DNA of 64,000 nt, taken from DATFRX01 sp035630615 (GTDB lineage Bacteria; Actinomycetota; Actinomycetes; Propionibacteriales; Nocardioidaceae). Below, one piece after another: positions 22,623 through 33,994 of this stretch (positions are counted from its first letter, which is position 1; each line of letters begins with the position of its first letter). The position numbers were made by a program, and so were the translations under genes. Under the pieces are notes generated by a model. It was given only the letters and a program-made list of their open reading frames with translations. It had not been told where the DNA came from and did no database searches. Location: NCBI GenBank assembly GCA_035630615.1, contig DASQKI010000085.1:1-64000 (forward strand). Direction: 5' to 3'.

Positions 22623-23362
22623 GTCACGCCCTCTCGCGCAAGAGCCGCCACCACGATGGCGACGGCCAGATTGGTCACGACCACACCGGCACCGTGGATA
22701 TCTCCGGTCACACCGCCGATCCGCCGCAGGGCCAACCGCCATACGCCCGTCAGTGCGACAGCGGCCGCGGCCATGACGATCGGTGCCCATTGGCCGACCA
22801 GACCGATCGTGACCGCCGCTACCGTGACCGCCGCTATCGCCGAACCAGCGGCCGTCGGTGCGCCCAGGCGTACTCCTTGACCGTCCGTCCGGGCCGGCGG
22901 CAGTGTCGCCGCCAGCACCAGTGGCGCGACCAGACCCCAGACGTGGCCGACGACCAGGATCCGGGCGGCCGTGACGACGTTGTCGGAGTCGATCGGCGCC
23001 AACAGCGCGATCCGCAGCAGCAGGTCACCGCTGATCGCGATGACTCCGTAGGTGCCGATCCGGCTGTCGCGCATGATCGCCAAGCGGCGCTTGGAGGTCG
23101 CGCCTCCCCACAGCCCGTCGGCCGTGTCGGCGAGACCGTCCTCGTGCAGCGCGCCGGTCACGACGACGGTGGCCAGCACACCGACGACGGCCCCGGCCAG
23201 CGGACCGAGGGTCACGGCACCGAGCCACCAGAACGCGAGGCCGATCACTCCGACCAGCCCGCCGACCAGCGGGAAGTACGCGGCCGACGCCGTCAGGCTT
23301 GCATCGGCGACCCGACCCACCGGGATCCGGGTCAGGAACCCGATCGCCAACCGAATGCTCAC
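22610..23362 (-). CDS. cobS: adenosylcobinamide-GDP ribazoletransferase (cobalamin synthase)
   Basis: 250 residues with six to seven membrane segments. The diagnostic motif LHEDGLADTADGLWGG is present, as are FLTRIPVGR at the start and RRLAIMRDSRIGTYGV. It joins adenosylcobinamide-GDP to alpha-ribazole in the membrane, the last step of cobalamin assembly. The GTG start at 23362 overlaps the stop of cobD by 4 nt, and the 3' end overlaps the next gene by 13 bp. Confidence 0.94.
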   Translation of the reverse strand: MSIRLAIGFLTRIPVGRVADASLTASAAYFPLVGGLVGVIGLAFWWLGAVTLGPLAGAVVGVLATVVVTGALHEDGLADTADGLWGGATSKRRLAIMRDSRIGTYGVIAISGDLLLRIALLAPIDSDNVVTAARILVVGHVWGLVAPLVLAATLPPARTDGQGVRLGAPTAAGSAIAAVTVAAVTIGLVGQWAPIVMAAAAVALTGVWRLALRRIGGVTGDIHGAGVVVTNLAVAIVVAALAREGVTWVG

Positions 23363-24264
23363 GATCGCGACCGTCCTCGCACAGCGGCGAGCGCCGCGGT
23401 CGCCACCACGATCCCTACCGCGCGGCGCCGGACCAGCCGCAGCGCCGCCTCGGTGTCGGTCGGTGTCGGAGCCGGACCGTCGGGGTTCAGCGCGTACGAG
23501 CCGGCCTTGTCCAAGCGGACGTCGAGACGCAGCGCCAGCGCCGCCATCGGCCAGCCGGCGTTCGGCGACGGGGTCTGGTGCGCCTCTCGCCGGAGGCGAC
23601 CGACCCGCACCGCACGGCCCGCGATGAGCAGAGCCGTCAGGCGCGCCGGCACCAGGTTGAGCAGGTCGTCGGCCCGGGCGGCCACCCTTCCGGCATGCTG
23701 CCACCGCGGCGTTCGGTAGCCCCACATCGCGTCGGCCGTGTTGGCGAACCGATAGAGCGCGGCGGCCGGCAGCCCGCCGACGGCAAACCACGCCAGTGGA
23801 GCGACGACCGAGTCGGACAGATTTTCGGCCAACGACTCGAGCGCCGCCGCCCGCACCTGCGTCGGCGACAACGCCTGGACGTCGCGGCTCACGATCCGGG
23901 AGACCGCGGCCCGGCCGGCGTCGAGGTCGACCGACAGCGCTCGCTCGACGGCTGCCGTCTCGTCGACCAGCAGGCGGCAACTCAGCAACGGCCACAGGGC
24001 TACGCCTGAGACGGTCGCGCGAAGCCACGCCGGTGTGGGCCGCGTCGCCCGCTCGATCGTCGCCCCGACCAGCACTGCGGTGAGGGCGCCGGTCAGCCAG
24101 GCGATGCCTCCGACGACGGTCGCGCGCCGGGCAGGCTCGGATGGCACCCGCCGAGCCGCCGCGTCGAGGTAGTCGCCGGTCCATCGCACCGGATGCGCGC
24201 GCGGTGGCGGCTCCCGCAGGCCGGCGTCGAGCGCGGACGCGACCACGACGGCACCCGAGCTCAC
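23359..24264 (-). CDS. cobD: adenosylcobinamide-phosphate synthase (CobD/CbiB)
   Basis: 301 residues, membrane protein. Motifs HPVRW near the start, SRDVQALSPTQVRAAALESL, ENLSDSVVAPLAWF, TADAMWGYR and AHQTPSPNAGWPMAALA are all typical. It attaches the aminopropanol (phosphate) arm to adenosylcobyric acid. The GTG start overlaps the stop of the ABC ATPase gene. Confidence 0.94.
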   Translation of the reverse strand: MSSGAVVVASALDAGLREPPPRAHPVRWTGDYLDAAARRVPSEPARRATVVGGIAWLTGALTAVLVGATIERATRPTPAWLRATVSGVALWPLLSCRLLVDETAAVERALSVDLDAGRAAVSRIVSRDVQALSPTQVRAAALESLAENLSDSVVAPLAWFAVGGLPAAALYRFANTADAMWGYRTPRWQHAGRVAARADDLLNLVPARLTALLIAGRAVRVGRLRREAHQTPSPNAGWPMAALALRLDVRLDKAGSYALNPDGPAPTPTDTEAALRLVRRRAVGIVVATAALAAVRGRSRS

Positions 24265-25058
24265 GGGCTCGCCTCCTGTCGGGCGCGATCGCGTACGGGC
24301 ACGACCACCACTCCCCTATCGGTGTCGGCGACGACGCGTACTCGCGCACCATAGTGGGTCGCGATGAGCTCCTCGGTGAGAACGTCGGAGGCCACGCCCT
24401 CGGCCGCGACGGCGCCGTCGACCAGCATCGCGATCCGGTCGGCGAACTGGCCGGCGAAGGTCAGGTCGTGCAGGGCGCTCACGACCGTCAGCTCTCGGGC
24501 CACCCGGAGTTCGTCGACGAGTTCGAGCACGTGCTGCGCGTGGCCCAGGTCGAGAGCGGTCGTCGGCTCGTCGAGCAGCAGCAGCGGCGCCTGTTGGGCC
24601 AGCGCCCGACCCAGCACGACGCGCTGAAACTCGCCACTCGACAGCGAGGTCACCGAGCGGCTGGCTAGCGGCCGCAGGTCGAGCACCTCGAGCAGCTCAC
24701 CCACGATCGCGACGTCGGCGGCAGACTCGATGCCGAGGTAGGGCACGTACGGCGTCCGACCCAAGAGGACGTAGTCGAGGACCGTCATGCCGCTGGGCCG
24801 GGCCGGCTCCTGAGGCACGACAGCCACGGTTCGCGCTCTCTCTCGCGACCCCAGTCCGGCCAGGCGTACGCCGTCGAAATCCACCCGGCCCCGATGCGCC
24901 ACCCCACCCGCGAAGATCCGAAGCAGCGTCGACTTGCCGGCGCCGTTGGGCCCGACGAGCGTCAGCCAGCCGCCGGCCGGGACGGTGACGCTGACGTCGT
25001 CGATGACCGTCCGACCGAGCAGGTCGATGCCGACCCGCGAGGCGACCAGCCCACTCAT
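24261..25058 (-). CDS. btuD: cobalamin-type ABC transporter ATP-binding protein
   Basis: 265 residues. Walker A GPNGAGKST (about 36-44), Q-loop VVPQEPA, signature LSSGEFQRV (Ser in place of the usual first Gly), Walker B LLLLDEPT and H-loop SALHDLT are in order. FecE/BtuD subfamily. With the adjacent permease and lipoprotein it forms an importer, assigned to cobalamin or cobinamide by the riboswitch and the cob genes. Overlaps the permease stop by 4 nt. Confidence 0.9.
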   Translation of the reverse strand: MSGLVASRVGIDLLGRTVIDDVSVTVPAGGWLTLVGPNGAGKSTLLRIFAGGVAHRGRVDFDGVRLAGLGSRERARTVAVVPQEPARPSGMTVLDYVLLGRTPYVPYLGIESAADVAIVGELLEVLDLRPLASRSVTSLSSGEFQRVVLGRALAQQAPLLLLDEPTTALDLGHAQHVLELVDELRVARELTVVSALHDLTFAGQFADRIAMLVDGAVAAEGVASDVLTEELIATHYGARVRVVADTDRGVVVVPVRDRARQEASP

Positions 25059-26128
25059 GCCGGCCCTCGTGACGTACGCAGCACCAGCGTGAAGAAGGGC
25101 GCGCCGACGAATGCGGTGACGACGCCGACCGGCAGCTCACCAGGCGCGACGATCGTCCGCGCGATCAGGTCGGCTCCGACCAGGAAGGCCGCCCCGACGA
25201 TTGCCGCCAAGGGCAACACGATGCGGTACGACGTGCCCGCGAGCATTCGGACGAGGTGCGGCACGACGATCCCCACGAAGCCGATCAACCCGCTCACCGC
25301 GACGGCCGCGGCGGTGCCGAGCGTGGCCGCCAACACCACGACCAGCCGCACTCGGGCCGCCGGGACGCCGAGGCCGCCGGCCTCGGCGTGACCGACGCTC
25401 ATCACGTCGAGCAGCCGCCGGTGCGCAAGGATCACGGCCGCGGCCACGGCGATGTAGGGCAGCACCATCACCACGTCGCCCCAGCCCGCCGTGAGCAGCC
25501 GGCCGAGGATCCAGCCGTACACCTCGCGCAGCGAGTCGGAGTGCCGCTGGTTCACGTACGTCTGGATCGCGGTGAGAAAAGCCGCGACCGCCACGCCGGC
25601 GAGGATGAGCGAGTCGGAGCTGCGGCCGCCCGCGCTGCGGCCCAACCCGTAGGTCGCCGCGACGCCGACACACGCCCCGACGAACGCGGCGATCGGCAAG
25701 AGCAACCGATCGGCGGTCGTCACGATCGCCAGCGTCGCTCCGAGGCCGGCGCCGGCAGCGACACCGAGCAGGTACGGGTCGGCGAGCGGGTTGCGGAAGA
25801 CACCCTGATATCCCGCGCCCGCCAGCGCGAGCATGCCGCCGACGAGCAGGCCGAGCACGATTCGGGGCGCCCGCAGCTCCCACAACACCGCCGACTCGAG
25901 ATCGCTGAGACCACCGTCGAGATCCACACCCGGCAGGTAGTTGACGATCTCGACGACGATGCCCGACAGCGGCACGCCGGCCGGACCGACGGCCATGCCG
26001 ACCACGACGACGCCGACAAGCAGAGCCGAGGCAAGCAGCAGCCAGCGACGCGGCAACCGCACCGGGCGCAGTGGCGACTCGGCTGGCGACTCAGCCGGCG
26101 ACTCCGTCGCCGACAGCGGCGTCGTCAT
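25055..26128 (-). CDS. btuC: FecCD/BtuC-type ABC transporter permease
   Basis: 357 residues with about ten membrane helices. ELRAPRIVLGLLVGGMLALAG, GYQGVFRNPLADPYLLGVAAGA and the cytoplasmic loop VSGLIGFVGIVVPHLVRML are classical for the family. ATG 26128 was chosen; it is separated from the stop of the lipoprotein gene by one base. A short AESP repeat precedes the first helix. Confidence 0.92.
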   Translation of the reverse strand: MTTPLSATESPAESPAESPLRPVRLPRRWLLLASALLVGVVVVGMAVGPAGVPLSGIVVEIVNYLPGVDLDGGLSDLESAVLWELRAPRIVLGLLVGGMLALAGAGYQGVFRNPLADPYLLGVAAGAGLGATLAIVTTADRLLLPIAAFVGACVGVAATYGLGRSAGGRSSDSLILAGVAVAAFLTAIQTYVNQRHSDSLREVYGWILGRLLTAGWGDVVMVLPYIAVAAAVILAHRRLLDVMSVGHAEAGGLGVPAARVRLVVVLAATLGTAAAVAVSGLIGFVGIVVPHLVRMLAGTSYRIVLPLAAIVGAAFLVGADLIARTIVAPGELPVGVVTAFVGAPFFTLVLRTSRGPA

Positions 26129-26129
26129 C

Positions 26130-27008
26130 TCACCCCACCGGCTGGAGCTCGGACCGCTCGGCGACCAAGAGCCGCAGGTAGTCGACAACGCGCGGACCCC
26201 ATCGGCTCGCAACGTCGGGGTCGACTTCGACCACATGGCCGTGACGCACCGCACTGAGCTCGTCCCAGCCGGGTCGGTCTGCGATCTCGTCGGCAGTCGT
26301 CCCGCCCGGGCCTCCGTCGGCGAAGAGGATCACGTCCGGGTCGGCCCGCAGCACGTATTCCGGCGACAGCTGCGGATAGTCGCCGGCGGCATCCGGCGCA
26401 TCGTCGGCGATGCTCGTCATCCCGGCCAGCTCGTAGAGCTCGCCGACAAACGTCCCGCCCGTCACCGTGTAGAGGTTCGGGTCGAGCTCATGGAAGTACG
26501 TGGCCGGCTCACCGTCGGGCACCGTCGCCGTCAGTGCCTCGATGTCCGACCGCATCTGACCGACCAGCTCGGCGGCGTCGCCGACATGACCGGTCGCCGC
26601 ACCCAGCCGCTCGATCTGCGCGTACGTGTCGTCGAGCGACTTCGCGGCCGGAAGGATCAGCGTCTCGACATCGACCGCGTCGAGGCTGTCGACGAGCCGA
26701 CCCGGATCCGATGCGGCGACCACGAGATCCGGCTCGTAGTCGATGATTGCCTCGGCGTTGGGCTCGAAGCCGTCCAGATCGGTGTCCGGTGCCTCCTTCG
26801 GATAGGTCGAGTACGAATCGGCCGCGACCACCTGATCGCCGGCGCCGATCGCAAACAGCATCTCGGTCGCGGTCGGCGACAACGAGACGATCCGCTCGAC
26901 CGGTGCCGGCGAGGCGGTGGCCGCCGAGGGTTCGGTGTCGTCGCCGCATCCGGCGAACAGGGCCGAGGCCAGCGCAAGGCCGGCCAACAACACGGGGTGA
27001 CGGTGCAT
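26130..27008 (-). CDS. btuF: cobalamin-type ABC transporter substrate-binding lipoprotein
   Basis: 292 residues. Signal peptide with lipobox LFAGC (Cys21), then a periplasmic-binding-protein III fold: VERIVSLSPTATEMLFAIGAGDQVVA and ADPDVILFADGG. It would bind corrinoids outside the membrane and deliver them to the BtuCD-like pair. GAAGGAGG (27015-27022 on the other strand) precedes the ATG. First gene behind the cobalamin riboswitch. Confidence 0.9.
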   Translation of the reverse strand: MHRHPVLLAGLALASALFAGCGDDTEPSAATASPAPVERIVSLSPTATEMLFAIGAGDQVVAADSYSTYPKEAPDTDLDGFEPNAEAIIDYEPDLVVAASDPGRLVDSLDAVDVETLILPAAKSLDDTYAQIERLGAATGHVGDAAELVGQMRSDIEALTATVPDGEPATYFHELDPNLYTVTGGTFVGELYELAGMTSIADDAPDAAGDYPQLSPEYVLRADPDVILFADGGPGGTTADEIADRPGWDELSAVRHGHVVEVDPDVASRWGPRVVDYLRLLVAERSELQPVG

Positions 27009-27039
27009 CGTGCGCCTCCTTCACATCGGTGGAAGGGAC

Positions 27040-27215
27040 GCGGGGTGCGAATGCCGCCTCGCGAACCGCCCTTCGACCGAGGACGTACTCGGGCCACGAG
27101 GCTGGCGACCTGGCTTATCCCACCGCGGACGCGGCGAGCTTCACAGTTGCGGGACAGCGCCGGATTCGCACCGGACTTCGCAGACTCTCGTAGCGCCCGG
27201 ACCAACATCCGGGCA
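27040..27215 (-). promoter_or_regulatory. cobalamin riboswitch
   Basis: Read on the minus strand, the leader contains the cobalamin aptamer core: TCCGGTGCGAATCCGG, GCTGTCCCGCAACTGTGAA (about 27132-27172) and AAGCCAGGTCGCCAGCC (27100-27116). Downstream, ATTCGCACC (27044-27052) is an exact 9-nt complement of GGTGCGAAT in the core (27164-27172), so core folding and an alternative helix near the ribosome site would exclude each other. It precedes btuF and should repress the whole import and nucleotide-loop operon when adenosylcobalamin is plentiful. Boundaries are approximate. Confidence 0.93.
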
Positions 27216-27282
27216 TCGGCGATGCTAGCGCCTCGATTGCCCACTCACTAGCGCCGGGAAGATGGATCTGCGCGAAAGCGGC

Positions 27283-28092
27283 TCACGTCGGGTCGAGCTG
27301 CGACTCGTCGGCCTCGACCTCGCGGGTCCAGTCAGCCTTCTGAGCTCGCCAGCCTTCGTCGGTCGTGCCGCGCCGCCAGTAGCCGGACACCGACAGCAAC
27401 TCCCGTGCGATGCCGCGCTCGAATCGCAGATGGTGCCGCAACTCCTTGACCATGCCGGCCTCACCGTGCAGGAAGGCCTGGCCGGTCCCGGAAGGGAGCC
27501 ACGACCCGCGGACGATCTCGACCAGTGCCGTGCCGGGTCCGCTGGGCGCCTTGTCGCGATGCACCCACACAACCGACAGCTCGCCCGGCGTCTCGAGCGG
27601 CTGCTCCTCGCTCTTGTCGGCGACCTCGATGAAGGCGTACGCGGGTACACCCCCGGACACCCGTTCCAACGACGCCGCGATCGCCGGGAGCGCACTCTCG
27701 TCGCCGATCATCAGGTGCCAGTCGACCTCGGCGTTCGGGGTGTAGCCGCCGCCCGGCCCACGGATGCCGATCTCGTCGCCCGGCTGCGCCGCCACCGCCC
27801 ACGGGCCGGCCAGCCCGCCCGGGCCGTGGTCGACGACGTCGATGGTCAGGTCACCGGCGCGCGAATCCCAGTGGCGCACGGTGATCGACCGCATCGCCGG
27901 TCGATCCAGCTCCGGGCGCGCAAACAGCAGCTTGACGTATTCGTCGGTGTATTCGCCGGACTGGAGGTCAGCGAGGTCGGCTCCGCCCAGCACGATCCGC
28001 ACCATGCGAGGCGTGATCCGCGCCGTGCGTAGCACCTGGGCCGTCCGTACCCGCCGGTCGCCGGCCCGGGCTCGCTCCCGAGACTCCGCCAT
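27283..28092 (-). CDS. siderophore-interacting protein (ferric-siderophore reductase family)
   Basis: 269 residues. FAD-binding 9 domain: ITPRMVRIVLGGADLADL, RSITVRHWDSRAGDLTIDVVDHGPGGLAGPWA, then a SIP domain with LMIGDESALPAIAASLE and a C-terminal VSGYWRRGTTDEGW. These match ViuB/SIP flavoproteins that reduce ferric siderophores with NAD(P)H in the cytoplasm. ATG 28092 chosen. No siderophore transporter gene is nearby, apart from the FecCD-type system assigned to cobalamin. Confidence 0.93.
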   Translation of the reverse strand: MAESRERARAGDRRVRTAQVLRTARITPRMVRIVLGGADLADLQSGEYTDEYVKLLFARPELDRPAMRSITVRHWDSRAGDLTIDVVDHGPGGLAGPWAVAAQPGDEIGIRGPGGGYTPNAEVDWHLMIGDESALPAIAASLERVSGGVPAYAFIEVADKSEEQPLETPGELSVVWVHRDKAPSGPGTALVEIVRGSWLPSGTGQAFLHGEAGMVKELRHHLRFERGIARELLSVSGYWRRGTTDEGWRAQKADWTREVEADESQLDPT

Positions 28093-28139
28093 GTCTCCGA
28101 GACTAGGGTGCAAGGAGAAGCCACAGCGAGGGAGGGGTC

Positions 28140-30845
<2,706 letters not shown>

Positions 30846-30869
30846 GCGCTTGCCGCCGACGACAGCACG

Positions 30870-31535
30870 TCAATCGCCAAGCGACAAGGCGCCCTCGACC
30901 CGGACGCCCGGCTCTCCGAACAACTCGCTTCCAAGCCTCGCGTCGACGGTCATCTCGATGGCCGGGTCGGATCCACACGACGCATGTTCGATCACAACGG
31001 TGCCGCTGGCCCCCTCCACGGCCGAGCTGAGTTCATTTTTCCCCTGGGTCGTAGGCAGAGAGGGTGCTGCCTTCGCTGCCACCGCTGTCCGGAAGCGACA
31101 GCGTCGCGCCATCGGCCACGTCGTCGACCAGGGCCTCGACCGTGAAGGTCGGGCGAGTCGGATACCCGTCGGGCCCAGGGTCCTGCGGCAGGCCGCCGTA
31201 GACGTTGATGAGCTGGCCGGGGGTGTTCGTCTTGCTGGGCGTCTGACAGAGGATTTGGGCGCCGCCGACCGTGAAGGTCGAGCCGTCCTCACGGGTGAAG
31301 GTCAACGTGTTCGAGCCGGTCGGGGGCCGATCGGCTTGTCCTGGGAGTTGTTCTGGGTGAGGCCGATCGGGACGGCGATCGCGAGCAGAGCGAGCACCAC
31401 CGCGGCCGCAACGCCGACGATGCGCCGCCTGCGGACGCGGGCCCGACCTCCAGCCAACACGATGTCGACCGGCGCCGGGGACACCGTCGTACGGGCGGCG
31501 TCCTGCTCCAACAGTCGCTTGAGGCTCGTACTCAT
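30870..31535 (-). pseudogene. membrane partner of SigE-type sigma factor, two frameshifts
   Basis: Three frames join to one protein of about 221 residues. It begins MSTSLKRLLEQDAARTTVSP, has one membrane helix (VGVAAAVVLALLAIAVPIGL) and an extracytoplasmic domain. The first break is at the G-run 31321-31326 (one base missing: adding it turns the frame into DKPIGPPTGSNTLTFTREDG). The second is at the T-run 31036-31040 (one base extra: removing it gives DPGENELSSAVEGASGTVVI). The shifts cancel out. Both are in homopolymers, so sequencing error is quite possible; real decay is the alternative because the sigma gene upstream is also broken. Its ATG overlaps the sigma stop. Confidence 0.75.
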
Positions 31536-32062
31536 CGCCGCCTCCCCTCCGTCTCGCGCTCGGCTACGGTCTCGTCGAAGTCTTCACCGATGAGGTCGCG
31601 CAGCTTGGCCAACGCATCGGACGTTTGGCTCTTGACGGTCCCGGTCGAGCAGCCGAGCTCGCCGGCGACCTACTGCGCACTCAGGTCCTCGTAGAAGCGC
31701 AGCACGACGACCGCTCGTTGTCGGGCCGGCAGCTGTGCCAGCGCCTCCATCAGTACCGACCGCTCAGGGACCACGGCGGTCGCATCGTCGTGGTCGATGT
31801 CTGGAATGCGGTCGCGAGGCACTTCGTGCCAAGAGCGTCGGCGCTGCCAGGAGATGTAGGTGTTGACGATCGTTCGCCGTACGTAGGCGTCCATGGCGTC
31901 GGGCGCCCGCAGCCGTGGCCAGGCGACGTAGCACTTCTCGAGGGCGGTCTGGACGAGGTCCTCGGCCAGGCCGTCATCGCCGGTGAGCAGTCGCGCCGTC
32001 CGCAGCATCGGCGGCCAGCGCACCGTCACGTACTCACTGAACTCAGGGGTGCTGCGCGCCAT
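31532..32062 (-). pseudogene. SigE-family ECF sigma factor with in-frame amber codon
   Basis: From ATG 32062 the frame has region 2 (MLRTARLLTGDDGLAEDLVQ, YVRRTIVNTYISWQRRR) and the first half of region 4 (LPARQRAVVVLRFYEDLSAQ), then TAG at 31670-31672. The same frame continues with VAGELGCSTGTVKSQTSDAL to a TGA that overlaps the next gene. The TAG falls where related factors have glutamate (DLSxxEVA). The truncated form would lack the region 4 recognition helix. Compare the intact paralogue at 58721-59227. Confidence 0.8.
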
Positions 32063-32489
32063 AGACGGTCCTCTCGTGACGGGGATGCTCGGGCGCGTCA
32101 CTGGGCCACATCAGCGGCTTGTAAATCAGCGCCGGGCTCAGAACCGTCGCCGCGACGGCGGCCAGCACCCATGCACCGTGGATCCGGCCTTTGGCCCACA
32201 AGACCCCGACGACGACCGCGACGACGAGGACAAGCGCCGGAACGACCAGGATGAGAGACCACAGACTGCCACCCAATGCGTCACAGGTTCGGCCCTGGTC
32301 GGAGAGAGGTGGCGCCGCCGACGTGTTGTCGAAGCCCTCGCAGGTCGTGCCGAAGTCGAAGGCGTACACGAGCGCAAGTGCGCAGGTGGCCACCGTCGTC
32401 GCGGTGAGCAGCAACCCCACCAGCACGCCACGGTGGAGGCCATGCGAGCCGACCTTGTCGCTTTCCGTGATGCTCATCGACCGTCCCAT
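32043..32489 (-). CDS. small membrane protein of unknown function
   Basis: 148 residues (or 144 from a second ATG at 32477). Three hydrophobic segments: GVLVGLLLTATTVATCALALV, SLILVVPALVLVVAVVVGVLW and AWVLAAVAATVLSPALIY. An extracytoplasmic loop contains two cysteines (TCEGFDN ... RTCDALGG). It overlaps the start of the broken sigma gene by 20 bp and may belong to the same operon. I do not recognise a family. Confidence 0.7.
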   Translation of the reverse strand: MGRSMSITESDKVGSHGLHRGVLVGLLLTATTVATCALALVYAFDFGTTCEGFDNTSAAPPLSDQGRTCDALGGSLWSLILVVPALVLVVAVVVGVLWAKGRIHGAWVLAAVAATVLSPALIYKPLMWPSDAPEHPRHERTVYGAQHP

Positions 32490-32618
32490 CTGACGACGTC
32501 TCTTCCGACCGTAAGACGCGATGGGGGCGAGATCGGGTTGGGTGGCGAGTTAGGGCACGGAATCGAACCCGCCGGAGTGCGCGAGCGGGACGGCTAACAG
32601 AAAGGGTCCCGGCGCGGA

Positions 32619-32654
32619 CCGGCCGGCTCCCCCGTGAGAGGGGCAGCCGGCCGG
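32619..32654 (-). terminator. strong hairpin terminator
   Basis: CCGGCCGGCT (32619-32628) pairs with AGCCGGCCGG (32645-32654), and the CCCC/GGGG inside extends the stem. It lies just downstream of the exported protein gene at 32666-33085 on the minus strand. The run of T after it is weak, as is common in GC-rich actinomycetes. Confidence 0.7.
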
Positions 32655-32665
32655 GGCCGTGGTGC

Positions 32666-33085
32666 TTAGGAGACGGTGACGGTGAAGGGCGCCTTCGGGT
32701 TGGGCACCGACGGGCTCGGCGTGATGCCGACCGCGCGCAGGTCGCGCTTGCCCTTCGACGAGAGGATCACGCGAATGCGGTAACGCCCGTCAGTACCGGT
32801 CGAGACGTGTGCTCCTGTGAGGTTCCTCCAACCGTCCGCCGTCTTTGACTGGATCTTGACGGTCCTGTTGACGGCCGGCGCGCCGTTGATCGTGAAGAGC
32901 CCGTGGACGCGGAACTGCTCGCCGCTGTCGACGGCTGTCTTCGACGGGTGCGCGGTGATGTGCGCAGTCGGCGCCGCGGCCACTGCGGACGTGCCGGCGA
33001 CGACGCCGCCGGCCAAGAGGCCGCCGGCCATGATGGCGGCAGCCCCACGCCGAAGCAGGGCACGACGCGTTGACAGGTTGTTCAT
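32666..33085 (-). CDS. exported Ig-like protein of unknown function
   Basis: 139 residues. A twin-arginine-like leader (STRRALLRRGAAAIMAGG) with hydrophobic core and an AxA-type cleavage site (AVAAAPTA) is followed by a roughly 95-residue beta-sandwich domain (ITAHPSKTAVDSGEQFRVHG; GRYRIRVILSSKGKRDLRAVG) resembling bacterial Ig-like carbohydrate-binding or adhesive modules. Probably secreted as a folded protein. CTGGAGGG lies upstream of the ATG, and a GGGTGG/CCACCC hairpin is in its leader (33108-33124). Confidence 0.75.
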   Translation of the reverse strand: MNNLSTRRALLRRGAAAIMAGGLLAGGVVAGTSAVAAAPTAHITAHPSKTAVDSGEQFRVHGLFTINGAPAVNRTVKIQSKTADGWRNLTGAHVSTGTDGRYRIRVILSSKGKRDLRAVGITPSPSVPNPKAPFTVTVS

Positions 33086-33274
33086 GGTTCCCTCCAGAAA
33101 GATCCGTGGGTGGACACTCCACCCGACCGTGTGAACGCAACACGCCCCAGCAGGGTTGCCCGCGCGCTGTGATCGTTACAACCCTCGCTTCCCGGCGATC
33201 ACGGCGGATAGGGTCCAACGGCCTCCTGACGCTGGTCGGCCGTTCCATTGGCCGCCGCGGGCTAGGGTGCCACC

Positions 33275-33994
33275 GTGACCGCAAGGACCGTGCCGGCCGC
33301 CGCGTCGACCTGGGTCGCCGGCCGACTGCGCGGCCCGCGTCGGTCATACCCCGTGGTCGCCGTGGGGCCCCATGCGGTGTACGTCGATGTCCATGGCGAC
33401 TGCGTCGGCGTGGTCGCCCGCGACGCCGTCGCCTTGCCGATCGGGCTGCGCACGACGCTCGACCGACTTCCCGATATCAAGGGGCCGGTCAATGTCGGCC
33501 AGGGGCGGGTGTGGTTTGACGAGTACGCGGTCGCGGTCACTCGTATCGTCGATCCAGGCGTACCCCGTCTCGGACCGCTGCCCGCGTGGTCGACGCCCGT
33601 ACCCGTCGACCTGCCGGCGTCGGCGCTTCGGGCCCTGGCGGCCGCCGAGGCGTCGGCGGCGCTGGAGCTGCTCGGTCGCGGCGACGGGCTGACCCCGTCC
33701 GGAGATGATGTCCTCGCCGGTTGGTTGGTGGCCCGCCACACGACCGGGCGACCGTCAGGGGAGGTCGGCGCTGCGGTCGCGACGCATGCCGCGGACCGGA
33801 CGACGTCACTGTCGGCGACACTGTTGGGCCGAGCAATCGTTGGCGAGGCGATCCCGCAATGCCGCGACCTGCTGACCGCCTTGCACGCGGGCGCGGGTGT
33901 CGACGGAGCGCTCGCCGCGCTGCTCGCGGTCGGTCACACCTCCGGCGCGGCTCTCGCGGCCGGCATCTCGCTCGGGCTGGAGGACGCCGCATGA
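33275..33994 (+). CDS. DUF2877 protein (YlbF/AllH-like)
   Basis: 239 residues. The DUF2877 signature LLGRGDGLTPSGDDVLAGWL is present, followed by TTSLSATLLGRA. In enterobacteria the relatives YlbF, FdrA and YlbE (AllH, AllF, AllG) together carry out oxamate carbamoyl transfer in anaerobic allantoin use. Here the same three genes are in one overlapping operon. GTG 33275 begins 6 nt after TAGGGT (33263-33268), so a leaderless transcript is possible. Its stop overlaps the ATG of the FdrA-like gene. Confidence 0.85.
   Translation: MTARTVPAAASTWVAGRLRGPRRSYPVVAVGPHAVYVDVHGDCVGVVARDAVALPIGLRTTLDRLPDIKGPVNVGQGRVWFDEYAVAVTRIVDPGVPRLGPLPAWSTPVPVDLPASALRALAAAEASAALELLGRGDGLTPSGDDVLAGWLVARHTTGRPSGEVGAAVATHAADRTTSLSATLLGRAIVGEAIPQCRDLLTALHAGAGVDGALAALLAVGHTSGAALAAGISLGLEDAA

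Noticed and set aside
27283..28092. Siderophore gene as member of the cobalamin operon
   Set aside because: The riboswitch and its presumed promoter lie between it and btuF, so it is a separate transcription unit.
33086..33274. Gene or structured RNA in the divergent gap
   Set aside because: Only a short GGGTGG/CCACCC hairpin in the leader of the exported protein and a TAGGGT box were seen; nothing else is supported.
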